Of a DNA stretch of 64,000 nucleotides, positions 26,477 to 35,016 are shown piece after piece. The stretch's first letter is position 1. Every line of letters starts with the position of its first letter. The DNA is from Amycolatopsis mediterranei (GTDB lineage Bacteria; Actinomycetota; Actinomycetes; Mycobacteriales; Pseudonocardiaceae): NCBI RefSeq assembly GCF_026017845.1, contig NZ_CP100416.1:7627326-7691325 (forward strand), written 5' to 3'. The position numbers were made by a program, and so were the translations under genes. A model generated the notes under the pieces. It was not told the DNA's origin and made no database searches. It was given only the letters and a program-made list of their open reading frames with translations.

Positions 26477-27457
26477 TCAGCGGTCGCCCTTGGCCGCCGC
26501 CACCTCGAGGACCGCGCGCTCCAGCGCGTAGCCCGGGTCCGCCGCCACGCCCTTGACCTCGGCGTTCAGTCGCGCGACCACGCGCATCGCCGTCGCGAGA
26601 CCGTCGGGGTTCCAGCCGCGGGACTGCCCCTGTGCCTTGCGGATCTTCCACGGCGGCATGCCCAGCTCGCCCGCAAGCTGATTCGGGTTGCCCCGGCCCG
26701 CGCCGGAGACCCGGGCGATCGTCCGGACCGCGTCGGCCAGCGCGTCGGCGACCAGGACGTGCGGGACACCCAGCTGCATCGCCCAGCGCAGCGACTCCAG
26801 CGCCGCCGCACGGTCGCCGCTGACCGCCTTCTCCGCGACCGCGAAGCCGGTGACGTCGGCACGGCCGCGGTGGTAGCGGCGGACCGCGTCGGCGTCGACC
26901 GTGCCGCCCGTGTCCGCGACCAGCTGCGTCGCCGCCGAAGAGAGTTCCCGCAGGTCGGAGCCCACGGCGTCGAGCAGGGCGGCGACCCCCGCCGGGTCGA
27001 TCTTGCCGCCCACCCGGCGCACCTCGTGGCGCACGAACTGCTCCCGCTCGGCCGGCTTGGTCAGTCTCGGGCACTCGGTGATCTCGGCGCCGGCCTTCTT
27101 CAGCGCCGTCGGCAGCGACTTGCCCGCCTTGCTGCGGCCGCCACCGGTGTGCACGACGACGAGCACCACCCCGTCGGCGGGGTCCTTCAGGTAAGCCGCG
27201 ACGGCGTCGGCCAGCTCCTGCGAGATGTCCTGCGCCGACTCCAGGACGATCACCCGGCCTTCGCTGAACAGCGACGGGCTGACCAGCTCGGCCAGCTCGG
27301 GCGCTGTGAGATCGGACACCCGGACCCGGGTCAGCTCGGCGGTCGCGTCCATCACGCGGGCGGCGGCGAGCGTCTCGCGGACGGCCCGCTCGATCAGCAG
27401 TTCTTCCTCACCCAGCACCAGCTGCAGCGGGGCCGGGGCGGTGGCTTGCGCGGTCAC
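26477..27457 (-). CDS. holA: DNA polymerase III subunit delta
   Basis: Clamp-loader subunit that opens the beta sliding clamp. The 326-residue protein starts with the family motif PLQLVLGEEELLIERAVRETL. It has the middle-domain pattern RVIVLESAQDIS and VVVHTGGGRSKAGKSLPTALKKAGAE, and ends in the helical collar domain (VLVADALADAVRTIARV, MPPWKIRKAQGQSRGW). The GTG start at 27457 has AGAGGA just upstream. Position between rpsT and the comEC/comEA genes matches mycobacteria. Confidence 0.93.
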   Translation of the reverse strand: MTAQATAPAPLQLVLGEEELLIERAVRETLAAARVMDATAELTRVRVSDLTAPELAELVSPSLFSEGRVIVLESAQDISQELADAVAAYLKDPADGVVLVVVHTGGGRSKAGKSLPTALKKAGAEITECPRLTKPAEREQFVRHEVRRVGGKIDPAGVAALLDAVGSDLRELSSAATQLVADTGGTVDADAVRRYHRGRADVTGFAVAEKAVSGDRAAALESLRWAMQLGVPHVLVADALADAVRTIARVSGAGRGNPNQLAGELGMPPWKIRKAQGQSRGWNPDGLATAMRVVARLNAEVKGVAADPGYALERAVLEVAAAKGDR

Positions 27458-27605
27458 CCGGGAATCCTCTCACTCGTGCTCCGGTGCGCCCGCTCCGGTG
27501 ATGTCGAGCGGCCACCGTGGCACGGCCCGAGCGCGATGTCGTACGGTGTAGCCGAGGCAGCCCGCCCCGGATCTCCGGCGTGCGCGCACCGACAACTGAA
27601 TACCG

Positions 27606-27735
27606 CTCATCCAGAGGGGCAGAGGGAACGGCCCGACGAAGCCCCGGCAACCGGCGTACAGCCTGTCATCCCGCGATCGCGGGATAGCTGACGACCACGG
27701 TGCCAATTCCGGCCCGCTTCGGCGGGGCAGATGAG
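27606..27735 (+). ncRNA. SAM-I (S-box) riboswitch
   Basis: The leader has the conserved S-box elements in order: P1 5' arm CTCATC (27606-27611), AGAGGGGCAGAGGGAACGGC, GAAGCCCCGGCAACC, a variable P3 hairpin (CATCCCGCGATCGCGGGATAG), GGTGCCAATTCC, the P4 hairpin GGCCCGCTTCGGCGGGGC, and the P1 3' arm GATGAG (27730-27735). The ribosome site AAAGGA follows P1 at once, so SAM binding probably blocks translation rather than ending transcription. It controls the gene at 27751. Confidence 0.93.
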
Positions 27736-27750
27736 GAAAGGAACCTCGCG

Positions 27751-29016
27751 ATGACCGCCACCCTCGGCACGACCTCCACCACCAAGACCCCGGATCTCGG
27801 ACCCGCCGTCGAGCTGGTGTCGAAGGAAGAGGGCCACCGGCAGCCGCTCGCTCCGGAGTTCGTCTCCGCCGAAGACTTCTCACCGCTCGAGGTCGCCTAC
27901 GACTTCGGCCGCGTCCGCCGCGAAGACATCGAAGCCGGCCCCAAGAACATCTGGCGCTACAAGAAACTCCTTCCCGTTCCGTCCAACGTCGAAGAGATCC
28001 CGAACACCGAGCCGGGCGCGACGCGCCTGGTCCGCGCCGACCGCCTCGCCAAGGAACTCGGCCTCAAGCGCGTGTGGGTCAAGGACGACACCGGCAACCC
28101 GACGCACTCGTTCAAGGACCGCGTCGTCGCCGTCGCGCTGGCCGCGGCCCGCGAGTTCGGTTTCGAGGTGCTCGCGTGTCCCTCGACCGGCAACCTGGCC
28201 AACGCGACGGCCGCCGCCGCGGCCCGCGCCGGCTGGCGGTCGGTCGTGCTGATCCCCAAGTCTCTCGAGCGCGCCAAGATCCTCACCACCGCGGTGTACG
28301 ACGGCGACCTCATCGCCATCGACGGTAACTACGACGACGTCAACCGCCTCGCCACCGAGCTCGCCGGCGAGCACCCGAAGTGGGCGTTCGTCAACGTGAA
28401 CGTCCGGCCGTACTACTCGGAGGGCTCGAAGACGCTGGCCTTCGAGGTCGCCGAGCAGCTCGGCTGGCGCATCCCGCCGCAGATCGTCGTGCCGATCGCC
28501 TCCGGTTCGCAGCTGACCAAGGTGGACAAGGGTTTCCGTGAGCTGGGGCAGCTCGGTCTCGTGGACGCCAGCCCGTACAAGGTGTTCGGCGCGCAGGCCA
28601 CCGGCTGCTCGCCGGTGTCGGCCGCGTTCCGCGCCGGCCAGGACGTGGTCCAGCCGGTGAAGCCGGACACGATCGCCCGCTCGCTGGCGATCGGCAACCC
28701 GGCCGACGGCCCGTACGTGCTCGACATCGTCAACCGCACCGGCGGCGCGATCGAGGACGTCTCCGACGAAGAGGTCGTCGAGGGCATCCGCCTGCTGGCC
28801 CGCACCGAAGGCATCTTCACCGAGACGGCCGGCGGGGTCACCGTCGCCACGGCAAAGAAGCTGGTCGAGACGGGCAAGCTGGACCCGGACGCCGAGACCG
28901 TGCTGCTCATCACCGGCGACGGCCTCAAGACCCTCGACGCGATCGAGAACCACGTCGGCCCCAAGGCGACCCTGCCGCCCTCGGCCGCAGCCGTGAACAA
29001 GGCCCTCGGCTACTGA
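27751..29016 (+). CDS. thrC: Threonine synthase family PLP enzyme (possible O-phosphohomoserine-dependent homocysteine synthase)
   Basis: A 421-residue fold-type II PLP enzyme. The PLP lysine lies in NPTHSFKDR (~122), with the phosphate-binding CPSTGNLANATAA loop. It is the longer threonine-synthase form with an N-terminal SPLEVAYDF segment, but without the zinc-ribbon cysteines of archaeal relatives. It is controlled by a SAM-I riboswitch and is not beside hom or thrB. This points to methionine rather than threonine synthesis. I recall that Streptomyces has a threonine-synthase-like enzyme making homocysteine from O-phosphohomoserine with a sulfur-carrier protein; this gene could be its counterpart. 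Plain threonine synthase remains the default. Confidence 0.9.
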   Translation: MTATLGTTSTTKTPDLGPAVELVSKEEGHRQPLAPEFVSAEDFSPLEVAYDFGRVRREDIEAGPKNIWRYKKLLPVPSNVEEIPNTEPGATRLVRADRLAKELGLKRVWVKDDTGNPTHSFKDRVVAVALAAAREFGFEVLACPSTGNLANATAAAAARAGWRSVVLIPKSLERAKILTTAVYDGDLIAIDGNYDDVNRLATELAGEHPKWAFVNVNVRPYYSEGSKTLAFEVAEQLGWRIPPQIVVPIASGSQLTKVDKGFRELGQLGLVDASPYKVFGAQATGCSPVSAAFRAGQDVVQPVKPDTIARSLAIGNPADGPYVLDIVNRTGGAIEDVSDEEVVEGIRLLARTEGIFTETAGGVTVATAKKLVETGKLDPDAETVLLITGDGLKTLDAIENHVGPKATLPPSAAAVNKALGY

Positions 29017-29022
29017 TCATCA

Positions 29023-29062
29023 GCCGTTCGGGGGCGGGCGAGGCGGCTCGCCCCCGAACGGC
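29023..29062 (+). terminator. 14-bp hairpin terminator after thrC
   Basis: GCCGTTCGGGGGCG (29023-29036) pairs perfectly with CGCCCCCGAACGGC (29049-29062), 6 nt after the stop. Confidence 0.8.
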
Positions 29063-29139
29063 AATACCCCCTTCCGCACTTCTGGGCCGTTAAGGTCGGC
29101 ATCCACCAGTGGATCGACTCGTTCGCGGAGGTTCGGGGT

Positions 29140-29646
29140 ATGCGGTGGGCTGCGGACACGTCCGGCGATCTCGGCACGCATTGGATGATCACTGCCGAGC
29201 GTGACGGCCAGCAGCTGCCGGTGACAGTTGTCGCGAAGTGGCAGTGGTACAAGAAGGGATCCCGGCGAGACCGGCTGAGATACGCGGTCATCGAAATCGC
29301 CGCTCTCGCCGGTTCGGCCGCGATTCCGGTGGCCGCCGCTGCCCATCTCGACTCTGTCGTCATCGCCGCTCTGGGCGCGTTCGTCCTGATCGCCACCGGG
29401 ATCCGGACCACCTTCGGGCTGCACGAGAACTGGGTGGAGCACAGCCAGATCGGCTACGCGATCGAGCGTGAAGCCGCATTGTTCCTCCATTCGTCACCGC
29501 CTTACGATCGCGCGGACGCTGTCCAAGTGCTGGTTGCCCGGGTCGAAACCCTGTCGGACGAGGGTGGGCAGCAGTGGGCTCGACGTCGGATGAGCGTCGA
29601 ACGCGGCCGCCAAAGCCACGAGACTCCGCGGAAGCCCGTCGAATGA
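29140..29646 (+). CDS. DUF4231 / SLATT-like two-helix membrane protein
   Basis: A 168-residue protein with a cytoplasmic N-terminus ending in AKWQWYKKGSRRDR, two membrane helices (~50-66 and ~70-88, the first reading AALAGSAAIPVAAA) and a helical tail with NWVEHS, EREAALFLHSSPPY and LVARVETLSDEGGQQW. This matches the DUF4231 pattern, related to SLATT domains, which are proposed pore-forming effectors in nucleotide-signalling conflict systems. No cyclase or sensor partner is adjacent, so an effector role is only suggested. A GGAGG site lies 8 nt before the ATG. GC seems somewhat below the flanks. Confidence 0.75.
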   Translation: MRWAADTSGDLGTHWMITAERDGQQLPVTVVAKWQWYKKGSRRDRLRYAVIEIAALAGSAAIPVAAAAHLDSVVIAALGAFVLIATGIRTTFGLHENWVEHSQIGYAIEREAALFLHSSPPYDRADAVQVLVARVETLSDEGGQQWARRRMSVERGRQSHETPRKPVE

Positions 29647-29658
29647 CGGCCCTCCTGG

Positions 29659-32025
29659 TCACCGGCGGGGCGGCCCGCGCGGCTCACCTCGGCGGACTAT
29701 CGCCGTTCCGGTGACCACTGCCGTGTCTCCGTCGACATCCGTCCGAGTCACCCGCGCGCCGAGCGCAGCCAAAGTGTCCATTGTGGACTTGCTGGGGTGC
29801 CCGTACGTGTTTCCCGCGCCCACGCTGACCAAGGCCACCTGTGGGGCCACCGCCGCGAGGAACGACGGCAGCGAGTAGCGGCTGCCGTGGTGCGGCACCT
29901 TCAACACCTCCGCCTTCAGATCTCCGATGTCGGCCAGCAGGTCTGCCTGCGCGGCCAGTTCGACGTCGCCGGTCAGCAGGACCCGGCCCGCCGTGGTCTG
30001 CGCTCGGAGCACCACCGAGCTGTTGTTGATCGTCGTGCCGTCCTGTGGCCCGTCCGAGCGGGCCGGTACGTAGCGCGGGCCCAGGACGTCGAGCGCCAGG
30101 CCTGGCCAGGCCAGCCGCTCACCCGGATTCAGCTCCACCAGCGGCACCGCCCGCCGGGCGGCCTCGGTAGCCACCTGGCGCCACGCCCACCCGGGCGACC
30201 GCCCCGGGCCGACGGCGATCGCGCCGACCGCGCGGCCGTCGAAGACCGAAGCGAGGCCGCCGATGTGGTCGGCGTGCAGGTGGCTCAGCACCAGCAGCGG
30301 GATCCGGTCGACCGCCAGCCGGTGCAGGCACTCGTCGACCGGCCCCGGCTCGGGTCCGGCGTCCACAACGACCGCCCGTCCCGGCTCGGCGGTCGCCAGC
30401 ACGACGGCGTCGCCCTGGCCGACGTCGCATTCGACCATCGCCCAGTTCCGCGGCGGCCACGCCGGCGCCAGCACCCGGACCGGCACGAAAACCAGCAGCG
30501 CGCCGGCGACGAGCACCGCCATCAGCACCCGCACCCGCCGTAGCCGGACCGCGAGCACCAGCACCACGAGGACGGCGGCGGCCAGGAGACCGCCCACCCA
30601 GCCACCGGGCCAGGCGATGACCGCGCCCGGCGCTCGCGCGCCGTGCCGGGCGACGGTGATCAGCCACCGGGCCTCCGGGTCGGCCAGGTGCACCAGGACC
30701 TTCCCGGCGCCCGGCCACCACGGGCCGGTGACCGTCGCCAGCACGCCGAGCACCGTCGCCGGGGCCACCACGGGCGCGGCGAGGACGTTGGTCAGCACCG
30801 AAACCAGGCTCACGGAACCCGCCATGCCCGCGAGCACCGGCGCCGTCACCAGGAAAGCCGCCAGCGGGATCGCCAGTCCTTCCGCGAACCCAGGCGGGAT
30901 CCCGCGGCGGACCAGGGCATCGGCCCAGCGGGGCGCGAGCAGGACCAGCCCGCCGGTGGCGCACACCGACAGCGCGAAGCCGAAGTCCGTGGCCATCGCC
31001 GGATCCGCCACCACCAGCAAGCACACCGCGAAGGCCAGCGCGGGCAGCGCCGAACCGCGGCGGCCCAGCGCCAGCGCCAGGAGCGCCACGGCCGCCATGA
31101 CACCCGCGCGCAGCACGCTCGGCTCCGGGCCGACGAGGACGAGGAACCCGGCCAGGCACGTCCCGGCCGCCGCGGCCGACAGCCGGGGTCCGAGCCGGAG
31201 CAGGCGCAACAGGAGCAGTACCGCCCCGCAGATCACCGCGAGGTTGCCGCCGCTGACCGCGGTGAGGTGCGTGAGGCCCGCGGAGACGAACTCCTGCTCG
31301 ACGCGCGGGGACAACGCGCTCGTGTCGCCCAGTACCAGTCCCGGGAGCAGGCCCGCGGGTTCCTCCGGCAGGACCTGGCACAGGTCGTGGAGACCGGTGC
31401 GCAGCCCGGCGGCCGCCCGCTGCCACCACGGCGCCGGGCCGGGCGCGCCCGGCGGGCCGCGCACCGACAGCACCGCGGCGGTCAGGTCCGAACCGCGTGG
31501 CGGCATCAGCAGGCCGTTCGCAGTCACCTCTTGGCCCGGTAGCAGCGACGCCCACTGCTCGACCGGAGCCAGCAGCAGGACGCGGCCGGCGGAGGAGACC
31601 GGCCGTCCGTCGACCGATGCTGTGCGCACGTCGGCGGCGAGGACGACGGACCGGGCACCGGCTTGCCGGTCGGCGTACCCCGCGCTGCGCACGGGTTTCG
31701 GGCGTTCGGCGACGACGACCCGCAACGCCGCCGGCAGCCCTTCTGCGGCAGAGGCGCGAAGTTCGTCGCTTTGGGCTTCGCGGATTCGCCAGGAGATCGG
31801 GCCGGCGGCGAGGAGGCCCAGGATCAGCAGGGCTGCCGCCGCGTCGCGGGCCCGGGGCCGGCCGCGGGCCCGCCACAGCACCAGTCCGGCCAGCACCGCC
31901 GCGGCGAGTCCGGTGGCGACGGCCGTCCACCAGCCGAGCAGCAGGCCGGCCAATGCCGCCAGCCAGCAGGCCGCTGCTGCTGGGACGAGCCGCATGTCCT
32001 GCCGGGTGTCGGTGACAGTGCTCAT
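29659..32025 (-). CDS. comEC: ComEC/Rec2 DNA-uptake channel protein
   Basis: A 788-residue polytopic membrane protein. Domain order: N-terminal helices with a DUF4131-type extracellular OB region (~90-190), the Competence channel core (~225-500, including FVSAGLTHLTAVSGGNLAV), and a C-terminal metallo-beta-lactamase domain with DVGQGDAVV, SHLHADHIGG (~580-590), GDVE and VPHHGS. ComEC is the conserved inner-membrane channel for single-stranded DNA in transformation; in actinomycetes its use is rarely shown. The ATG at 32025 overlaps by 4 nt the stop of a doubtful ORF lying between comEA and comEC. Confidence 0.93.
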   Translation of the reverse strand: MSTVTDTRQDMRLVPAAAACWLAALAGLLLGWWTAVATGLAAAVLAGLVLWRARGRPRARDAAAALLILGLLAAGPISWRIREAQSDELRASAAEGLPAALRVVVAERPKPVRSAGYADRQAGARSVVLAADVRTASVDGRPVSSAGRVLLLAPVEQWASLLPGQEVTANGLLMPPRGSDLTAAVLSVRGPPGAPGPAPWWQRAAAGLRTGLHDLCQVLPEEPAGLLPGLVLGDTSALSPRVEQEFVSAGLTHLTAVSGGNLAVICGAVLLLLRLLRLGPRLSAAAAGTCLAGFLVLVGPEPSVLRAGVMAAVALLALALGRRGSALPALAFAVCLLVVADPAMATDFGFALSVCATGGLVLLAPRWADALVRRGIPPGFAEGLAIPLAAFLVTAPVLAGMAGSVSLVSVLTNVLAAPVVAPATVLGVLATVTGPWWPGAGKVLVHLADPEARWLITVARHGARAPGAVIAWPGGWVGGLLAAAVLVVLVLAVRLRRVRVLMAVLVAGALLVFVPVRVLAPAWPPRNWAMVECDVGQGDAVVLATAEPGRAVVVDAGPEPGPVDECLHRLAVDRIPLLVLSHLHADHIGGLASVFDGRAVGAIAVGPGRSPGWAWRQVATEAARRAVPLVELNPGERLAWPGLALDVLGPRYVPARSDGPQDGTTINNSSVVLRAQTTAGRVLLTGDVELAAQADLLADIGDLKAEVLKVPHHGSRYSLPSFLAAVAPQVALVSVGAGNTYGHPSKSTMDTLAALGARVTRTDVDGDTAVVTGTAIVRRGEPRGPPRR

Positions 32026-32579
32026 CCGAGGGCCGCCTGGTCTCGTTGGCGAGCGAACTTGCCCGCGCGTGCCGCTGCCAGCCCGGTATTGGTTACGAGG
32101 GGAGTACTCATCCGAGCTTCACCTGCTTCCGCATCCGAACTCGCTTTCGTCTGTGCCGTCGGGAAACCTCGCCCGATTGCCATTTCTCCCGCGACAAGCG
32201 GGCCGGCCTGCGCCGCCCGGACCAGGTGGGTGCGGCCACAGCGACCGAACTCGCCCCATTTCGCGGGCACTGACTGCAGCCAGCCAGGTAGCCGCCATCG
32301 GGAAAAGCCTCGCCCGATCGCGCCCCGTCCCGCGACGAGCACTTCGGCCTGCGCCAACGCTGACCGGACCGGCCGGGCCGCGGCCACCGGAAACACGCTC
32401 GCCCGGCCGCCACCCCTCCCGCGACAGGCGACCAGCCAGCGCCTATGCCGCCCGGGCCCACCGGGTCGCGGCCACTGGAAAGGCGCCAGACCGATCGCGG
32501 CCCCTCCCGCGACGAGTGGGCCAGCCGTCGCCCACGCTGCGCGGGCCAGGCGGGTGGCGGTCACCGGGAAGGCGCTCAT
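32022..32579 (-). CDS. Doubtful ORF bridging comEA and comEC, made of repeats
   Basis: An open frame of 185 codons that starts in an ATGA overlap with the comEA stop and ends in an ATGA overlap with the comEC start. That is what a coupled gene would look like. However, most of it is a degenerate tandem repeat (32155-32565) whose units read in different frames, and the product (repeated PLVAGxxAIG segments rich in Ala, Arg and Gly) resembles no family I know. It may be a decayed or purely structural insertion that merely keeps translation open between the two genes. Confidence 0.25.
   Translation of the reverse strand: MSAFPVTATRLARAAWATAGPLVAGGAAIGLAPFQWPRPGGPGRHRRWLVACRGRGGGRASVFPVAAARPVRSALAQAEVLVAGRGAIGRGFSRWRLPGWLQSVPAKWGEFGRCGRTHLVRAAQAGPLVAGEMAIGRGFPTAQTKASSDAEAGEARMSTPLVTNTGLAAARAGKFARQRDQAALG
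32155..32565. repeat. Four degenerate tandem copies of about 85-95 bp between comEA and comEC
   Basis: Units begin near 32155, 32294, about 32388 and about 32476. They share GGGAAAnGCCTCGCCCGATCG, then TCCCGCGACGAGC, a CAGCC/CGGCCTGCGCC stretch and GGGCCGCGGCCAC. A unique insert of about 55 nt separates the first two. Copy lengths are not all multiples of three. Confidence 0.7.
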
Positions 32580-33286
32580 CCGACCGTCACCTTCTCCCGC
32601 AGTTTCTGGAACTTGCTTTCTCCGATGCCATCGACGTCGCGCAGCTGCTCGACCTTGGTGAAGCCGCCGTGGTCGGTGCGCCACTGGACGATGCGCTTGG
32701 CCATCACCGCGCCTACTCCGGGGAGCGTGTCCAGCTGGTCCGCCGTTGCCGTGTTGAGGTCGACCTTTGCGTCGGCCTGCGGGGCGTCCGGAGCTGCCGG
32801 CGGCGCCGGGATGCCGACCGCCAGCTGCTCGCCGTCCGTTACCTTGCGGGCCAGGTTCAGTGCGCCCATGTCCGCTCCCGGCTCGGGGCCGCCCACCGCT
32901 CGCAGCACGTCCGCCACCCGGGCGCCCTGGGGCACCGTGACCAGGCCCGGCGACCGGACACGGCCGATCACGCTGATCACCAGACCCGCCGGTGGCGCGG
33001 CGCGCGCCTCCGCCGCCGGTCTGGCGCTGGGCAGCGCGGGCGGTGGCTCGGGCGCCGGACCGCCGCCCACGAGGGCGACCGCGCCGAGGATGATCACCAC
33101 GACCGCTGCGAGGACGCCGGCCAGTGCCCAGCGGCGGCCGGTACCGGCCGGTCCACCCGGCAGCCAGCGCCGGATCAACCGGCCGCCCGGGCCGACCGTG
33201 CTCGCATCGGGCGACAGCTGGTCGGCCAGCCAGGAGAGCCGGTCGTTGACGGGAGAGCCCGGATCCCGGGCGGACTGCTCGAACAC
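32576..33286 (-). CDS. comEA: ComEA-family DNA-binding protein
   Basis: A 236-residue protein with a cytoplasmic N-terminus, one membrane helix (~53-73), a proline/alanine linker, a SLBB-like domain (~100-160: GLVISVIGRVRSPGLVTVPQGARVADVLRAVGG) and a C-terminal double helix-hairpin-helix (~172-234: VDLNTATADQLDTLPGVGAVMAKRIVQWR, then VEQLRDVDGIGESKF). It binds incoming double-stranded DNA at the cell surface for ComEC. The GTG start at 33286 has no ribosome site; a promoter-like element immediately upstream suggests a leaderless mRNA. Confidence 0.93.
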   Translation of the reverse strand: MFEQSARDPGSPVNDRLSWLADQLSPDASTVGPGGRLIRRWLPGGPAGTGRRWALAGVLAAVVVIILGAVALVGGGPAPEPPPALPSARPAAEARAAPPAGLVISVIGRVRSPGLVTVPQGARVADVLRAVGGPEPGADMGALNLARKVTDGEQLAVGIPAPPAAPDAPQADAKVDLNTATADQLDTLPGVGAVMAKRIVQWRTDHGGFTKVEQLRDVDGIGESKFQKLREKVTVG

Positions 33287-33293
33287 ACGATCG

Positions 33294-33322
33294 ACGTTAG
33301 GGCCCGCGGGGAGGGTCCGACA
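33294..33322 (-). promoter_or_regulatory. Possible leaderless promoter of comEA
   Basis: On the minus strand TGTCGG, a 17-nt spacer and TAACGT (plus 33294-33299) end 7 nt before the GTG start, a spacing typical of leaderless actinobacterial mRNAs. Confidence 0.35.
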
Positions 33323-33422
33323 GGGGTGGCGTCGCTTCCTGTGGACAACCGGGGTGTTGTGGATGGTTTCCGGGACCGAGCCCGGGAGCGGCCGGTTCCG
33401 TCGTCCGCCCGTGGTACGGGCG

Positions 33423-34280
33423 CTAGCTTCGGGGCAAGACCGTCCGCTGGACGACGACCCCCAGCACGCCGGGACCCGTGTGCGCCCCGATCACCGCCCC
33501 CAGCTCGGAAACCACGCAGCCCGCCGAGCGCGGCACGGCCTCCTCGAGCCGGTTCGCCAGCTCGACCGCCCGCTCCGGCGACGCGAGGTGGTGGACGGCG
33601 AGCTCGACGTCGTCCTCGGCCGCCGCCTGGGCCGCGAGCTCGACCAGGCGCGCGATCGCCCGGTTCATCGTGCGGACCTTCTCCAGCGGCAGGATCCGGC
33701 CCTCGGACATGTGCAGCACCGGCTTCACCGCCAGCGCCGTGCCCAGCAGCGCCGCCGCCGGGCCGATCCGGCCGCCGCGGCGCAGGTGGTCCAGGGTTTC
33801 CACGACGAACAACGTCGACGAGCAGCCGGCCGCCGTCACCGCGGCGGCCTCGACGTCGGCCGCCGAAGCTCCGGCGGAGGCGGCCGAAGCGGCGTGCAGT
33901 GCGGCGAACCCGAGGCCCATCGCGGTGGTCCGCGAGTCGACGACGCGGACCCGGTCCGGCCCCACCTCCTGCGCCGCGAGCACCGCCGCTTCCCAGGTGC
34001 CCGACAGCTCGCGTGACAGGTGCACCGACACGATCGCGTCGGCGCCGTCGGCGAACGCCGCCTGGTACTCCTTGACGAACTCGGTGGGCGTCGGCCGCGA
34101 CGTCGTGACGATCTTCCGCTGCTTCATGGCCTCCGCGACGGCCGCCGGTCCGGTCTCGACGCCGTCGAGGGAAACCACGCCGTCGACCAGGACGTGCAGG
34201 GGCACCACCCGGACCGCGTGCCGTTCGGCGAAGCCCTCCGGCAGGTGGGCGGTGGAATCCGTGACTACGGCGACCGACAC
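33423..34280 (-). CDS. DegV-family fatty-acid-binding protein
   Basis: A 285-residue DegV-fold protein. The N-terminal VAVVTDSTAHLPEG and the TTSRPTPTEFVKEYQ motif are typical, the latter holding the serine that contacts the fatty-acid carboxylate, followed by SVHLSRELSGTWEAA and VRVVDSRTTAMGLGF. Such proteins deliver fatty acids to the FakA-type kinase in firmicutes; the actinobacterial role is unclear. The GTG start at 34280 is 4 nt past the octT stop, so it is the last gene of the nadD-rsfS-gpgP-octT-degV run, as in Mycobacterium tuberculosis. Confidence 0.92.
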   Translation of the reverse strand: MSVAVVTDSTAHLPEGFAERHAVRVVPLHVLVDGVVSLDGVETGPAAVAEAMKQRKIVTTSRPTPTEFVKEYQAAFADGADAIVSVHLSRELSGTWEAAVLAAQEVGPDRVRVVDSRTTAMGLGFAALHAASAASAGASAADVEAAAVTAAGCSSTLFVVETLDHLRRGGRIGPAAALLGTALAVKPVLHMSEGRILPLEKVRTMNRAIARLVELAAQAAAEDDVELAVHHLASPERAVELANRLEEAVPRSAGCVVSELGAVIGAHTGPGVLGVVVQRTVLPRS

Positions 34281-34284
34281 GCCG

Positions 34285-35013
34285 TCAGCCTACGTGGCCG
34301 GGGGCCAGCACCGGCGCCAGCAACACGGACATCGCCGCGCCCACCGCGGCGTGCCCCGGCCAGCCCCAGTGCATGCCGTCCGGATTGCCCGCGCCGCTGA
34401 GCACGTGCTCCCCGACGACGGCTTCGAGGTCCAGCAACGGAACTCCCGCTCGCGAGCTCCAGGCCGCCATCGCCGCCGCCGCGGCCGGGCGCGCGGTGTG
34501 CACGCCGCCGTAGGCCGCCGCGCGGTGGACCGACGGCAGCCAGCCGAAGATCGGCAGCTCGGGCCGCAGGACGCGCAGTGCGCCCACGGCCGTGTCGAGG
34601 TACTGCACGGTGAGTTTGGCCGGCAGCACCGTGGGCCGGCCGCGCAGCGCCACCGCCAACCGCGGCTGCGCGGCGAGATAGGCCTTGCGCACGACGCGCC
34701 GCACCGGGTCGGGCCGCAGGTACCGCAGGCCGGTGCGCAGGTAGGTGGGCAACGGCGAGGGCAGCGTGTCCATGCTGCCGATCGCGAACACGACCGCGTC
34801 GACGTGGTGCAGGTCGGCCCAGACCCGCGGGTCGCCGGTCAGCGACCACCAGGCGTCCCGTGCGTTCCAGCCGATGCCCGCGACCAGGTCGGCGGTGCCG
34901 CCCAACGCGGCAGCGGCCACATTGGGCCACAGCCGCGGTTCGTCGGCGGCGCAAGGTCCTTCGGGACCGTGAAAGCTCAGCGAATCGCCGAACACCAGCA
35001 GGCGCGGCCCCAT
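34285..35013 (-). CDS. octT: SGNH-type diglucosylglycerate octanoyltransferase
   Basis: A 242-residue SGNH-hydrolase-fold protein. Block I is LLVFGDSLSFHG (nucleophile Ser at 12), followed by VAGIGWNARDAWW and AIGSMDTLP, and the C-terminal D-x-x-H equivalent DGMHWGWPGH. In mycobacteria the gene at this position, next to gpgP, acylates diglucosylglycerate on the way to methylglucose lipopolysaccharide. The identification rests on synteny and fold, so plain GDSL hydrolase is the conservative call. It lies 3 nt downstream of gpgP. Confidence 0.82.
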   Translation of the reverse strand: MGPRLLVFGDSLSFHGPEGPCAADEPRLWPNVAAAALGGTADLVAGIGWNARDAWWSLTGDPRVWADLHHVDAVVFAIGSMDTLPSPLPTYLRTGLRYLRPDPVRRVVRKAYLAAQPRLAVALRGRPTVLPAKLTVQYLDTAVGALRVLRPELPIFGWLPSVHRAAAYGGVHTARPAAAAAMAAWSSRAGVPLLDLEAVVGEHVLSGAGNPDGMHWGWPGHAAVGAAMSVLLAPVLAPGHVG

Positions 35014-35016
35014 CGG

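Noticed and set aside
30263..34075. 1270-codon open frame on the plus strand
   Set aside because: Antisense to comEC, comEA and degV; no protein-like pattern.
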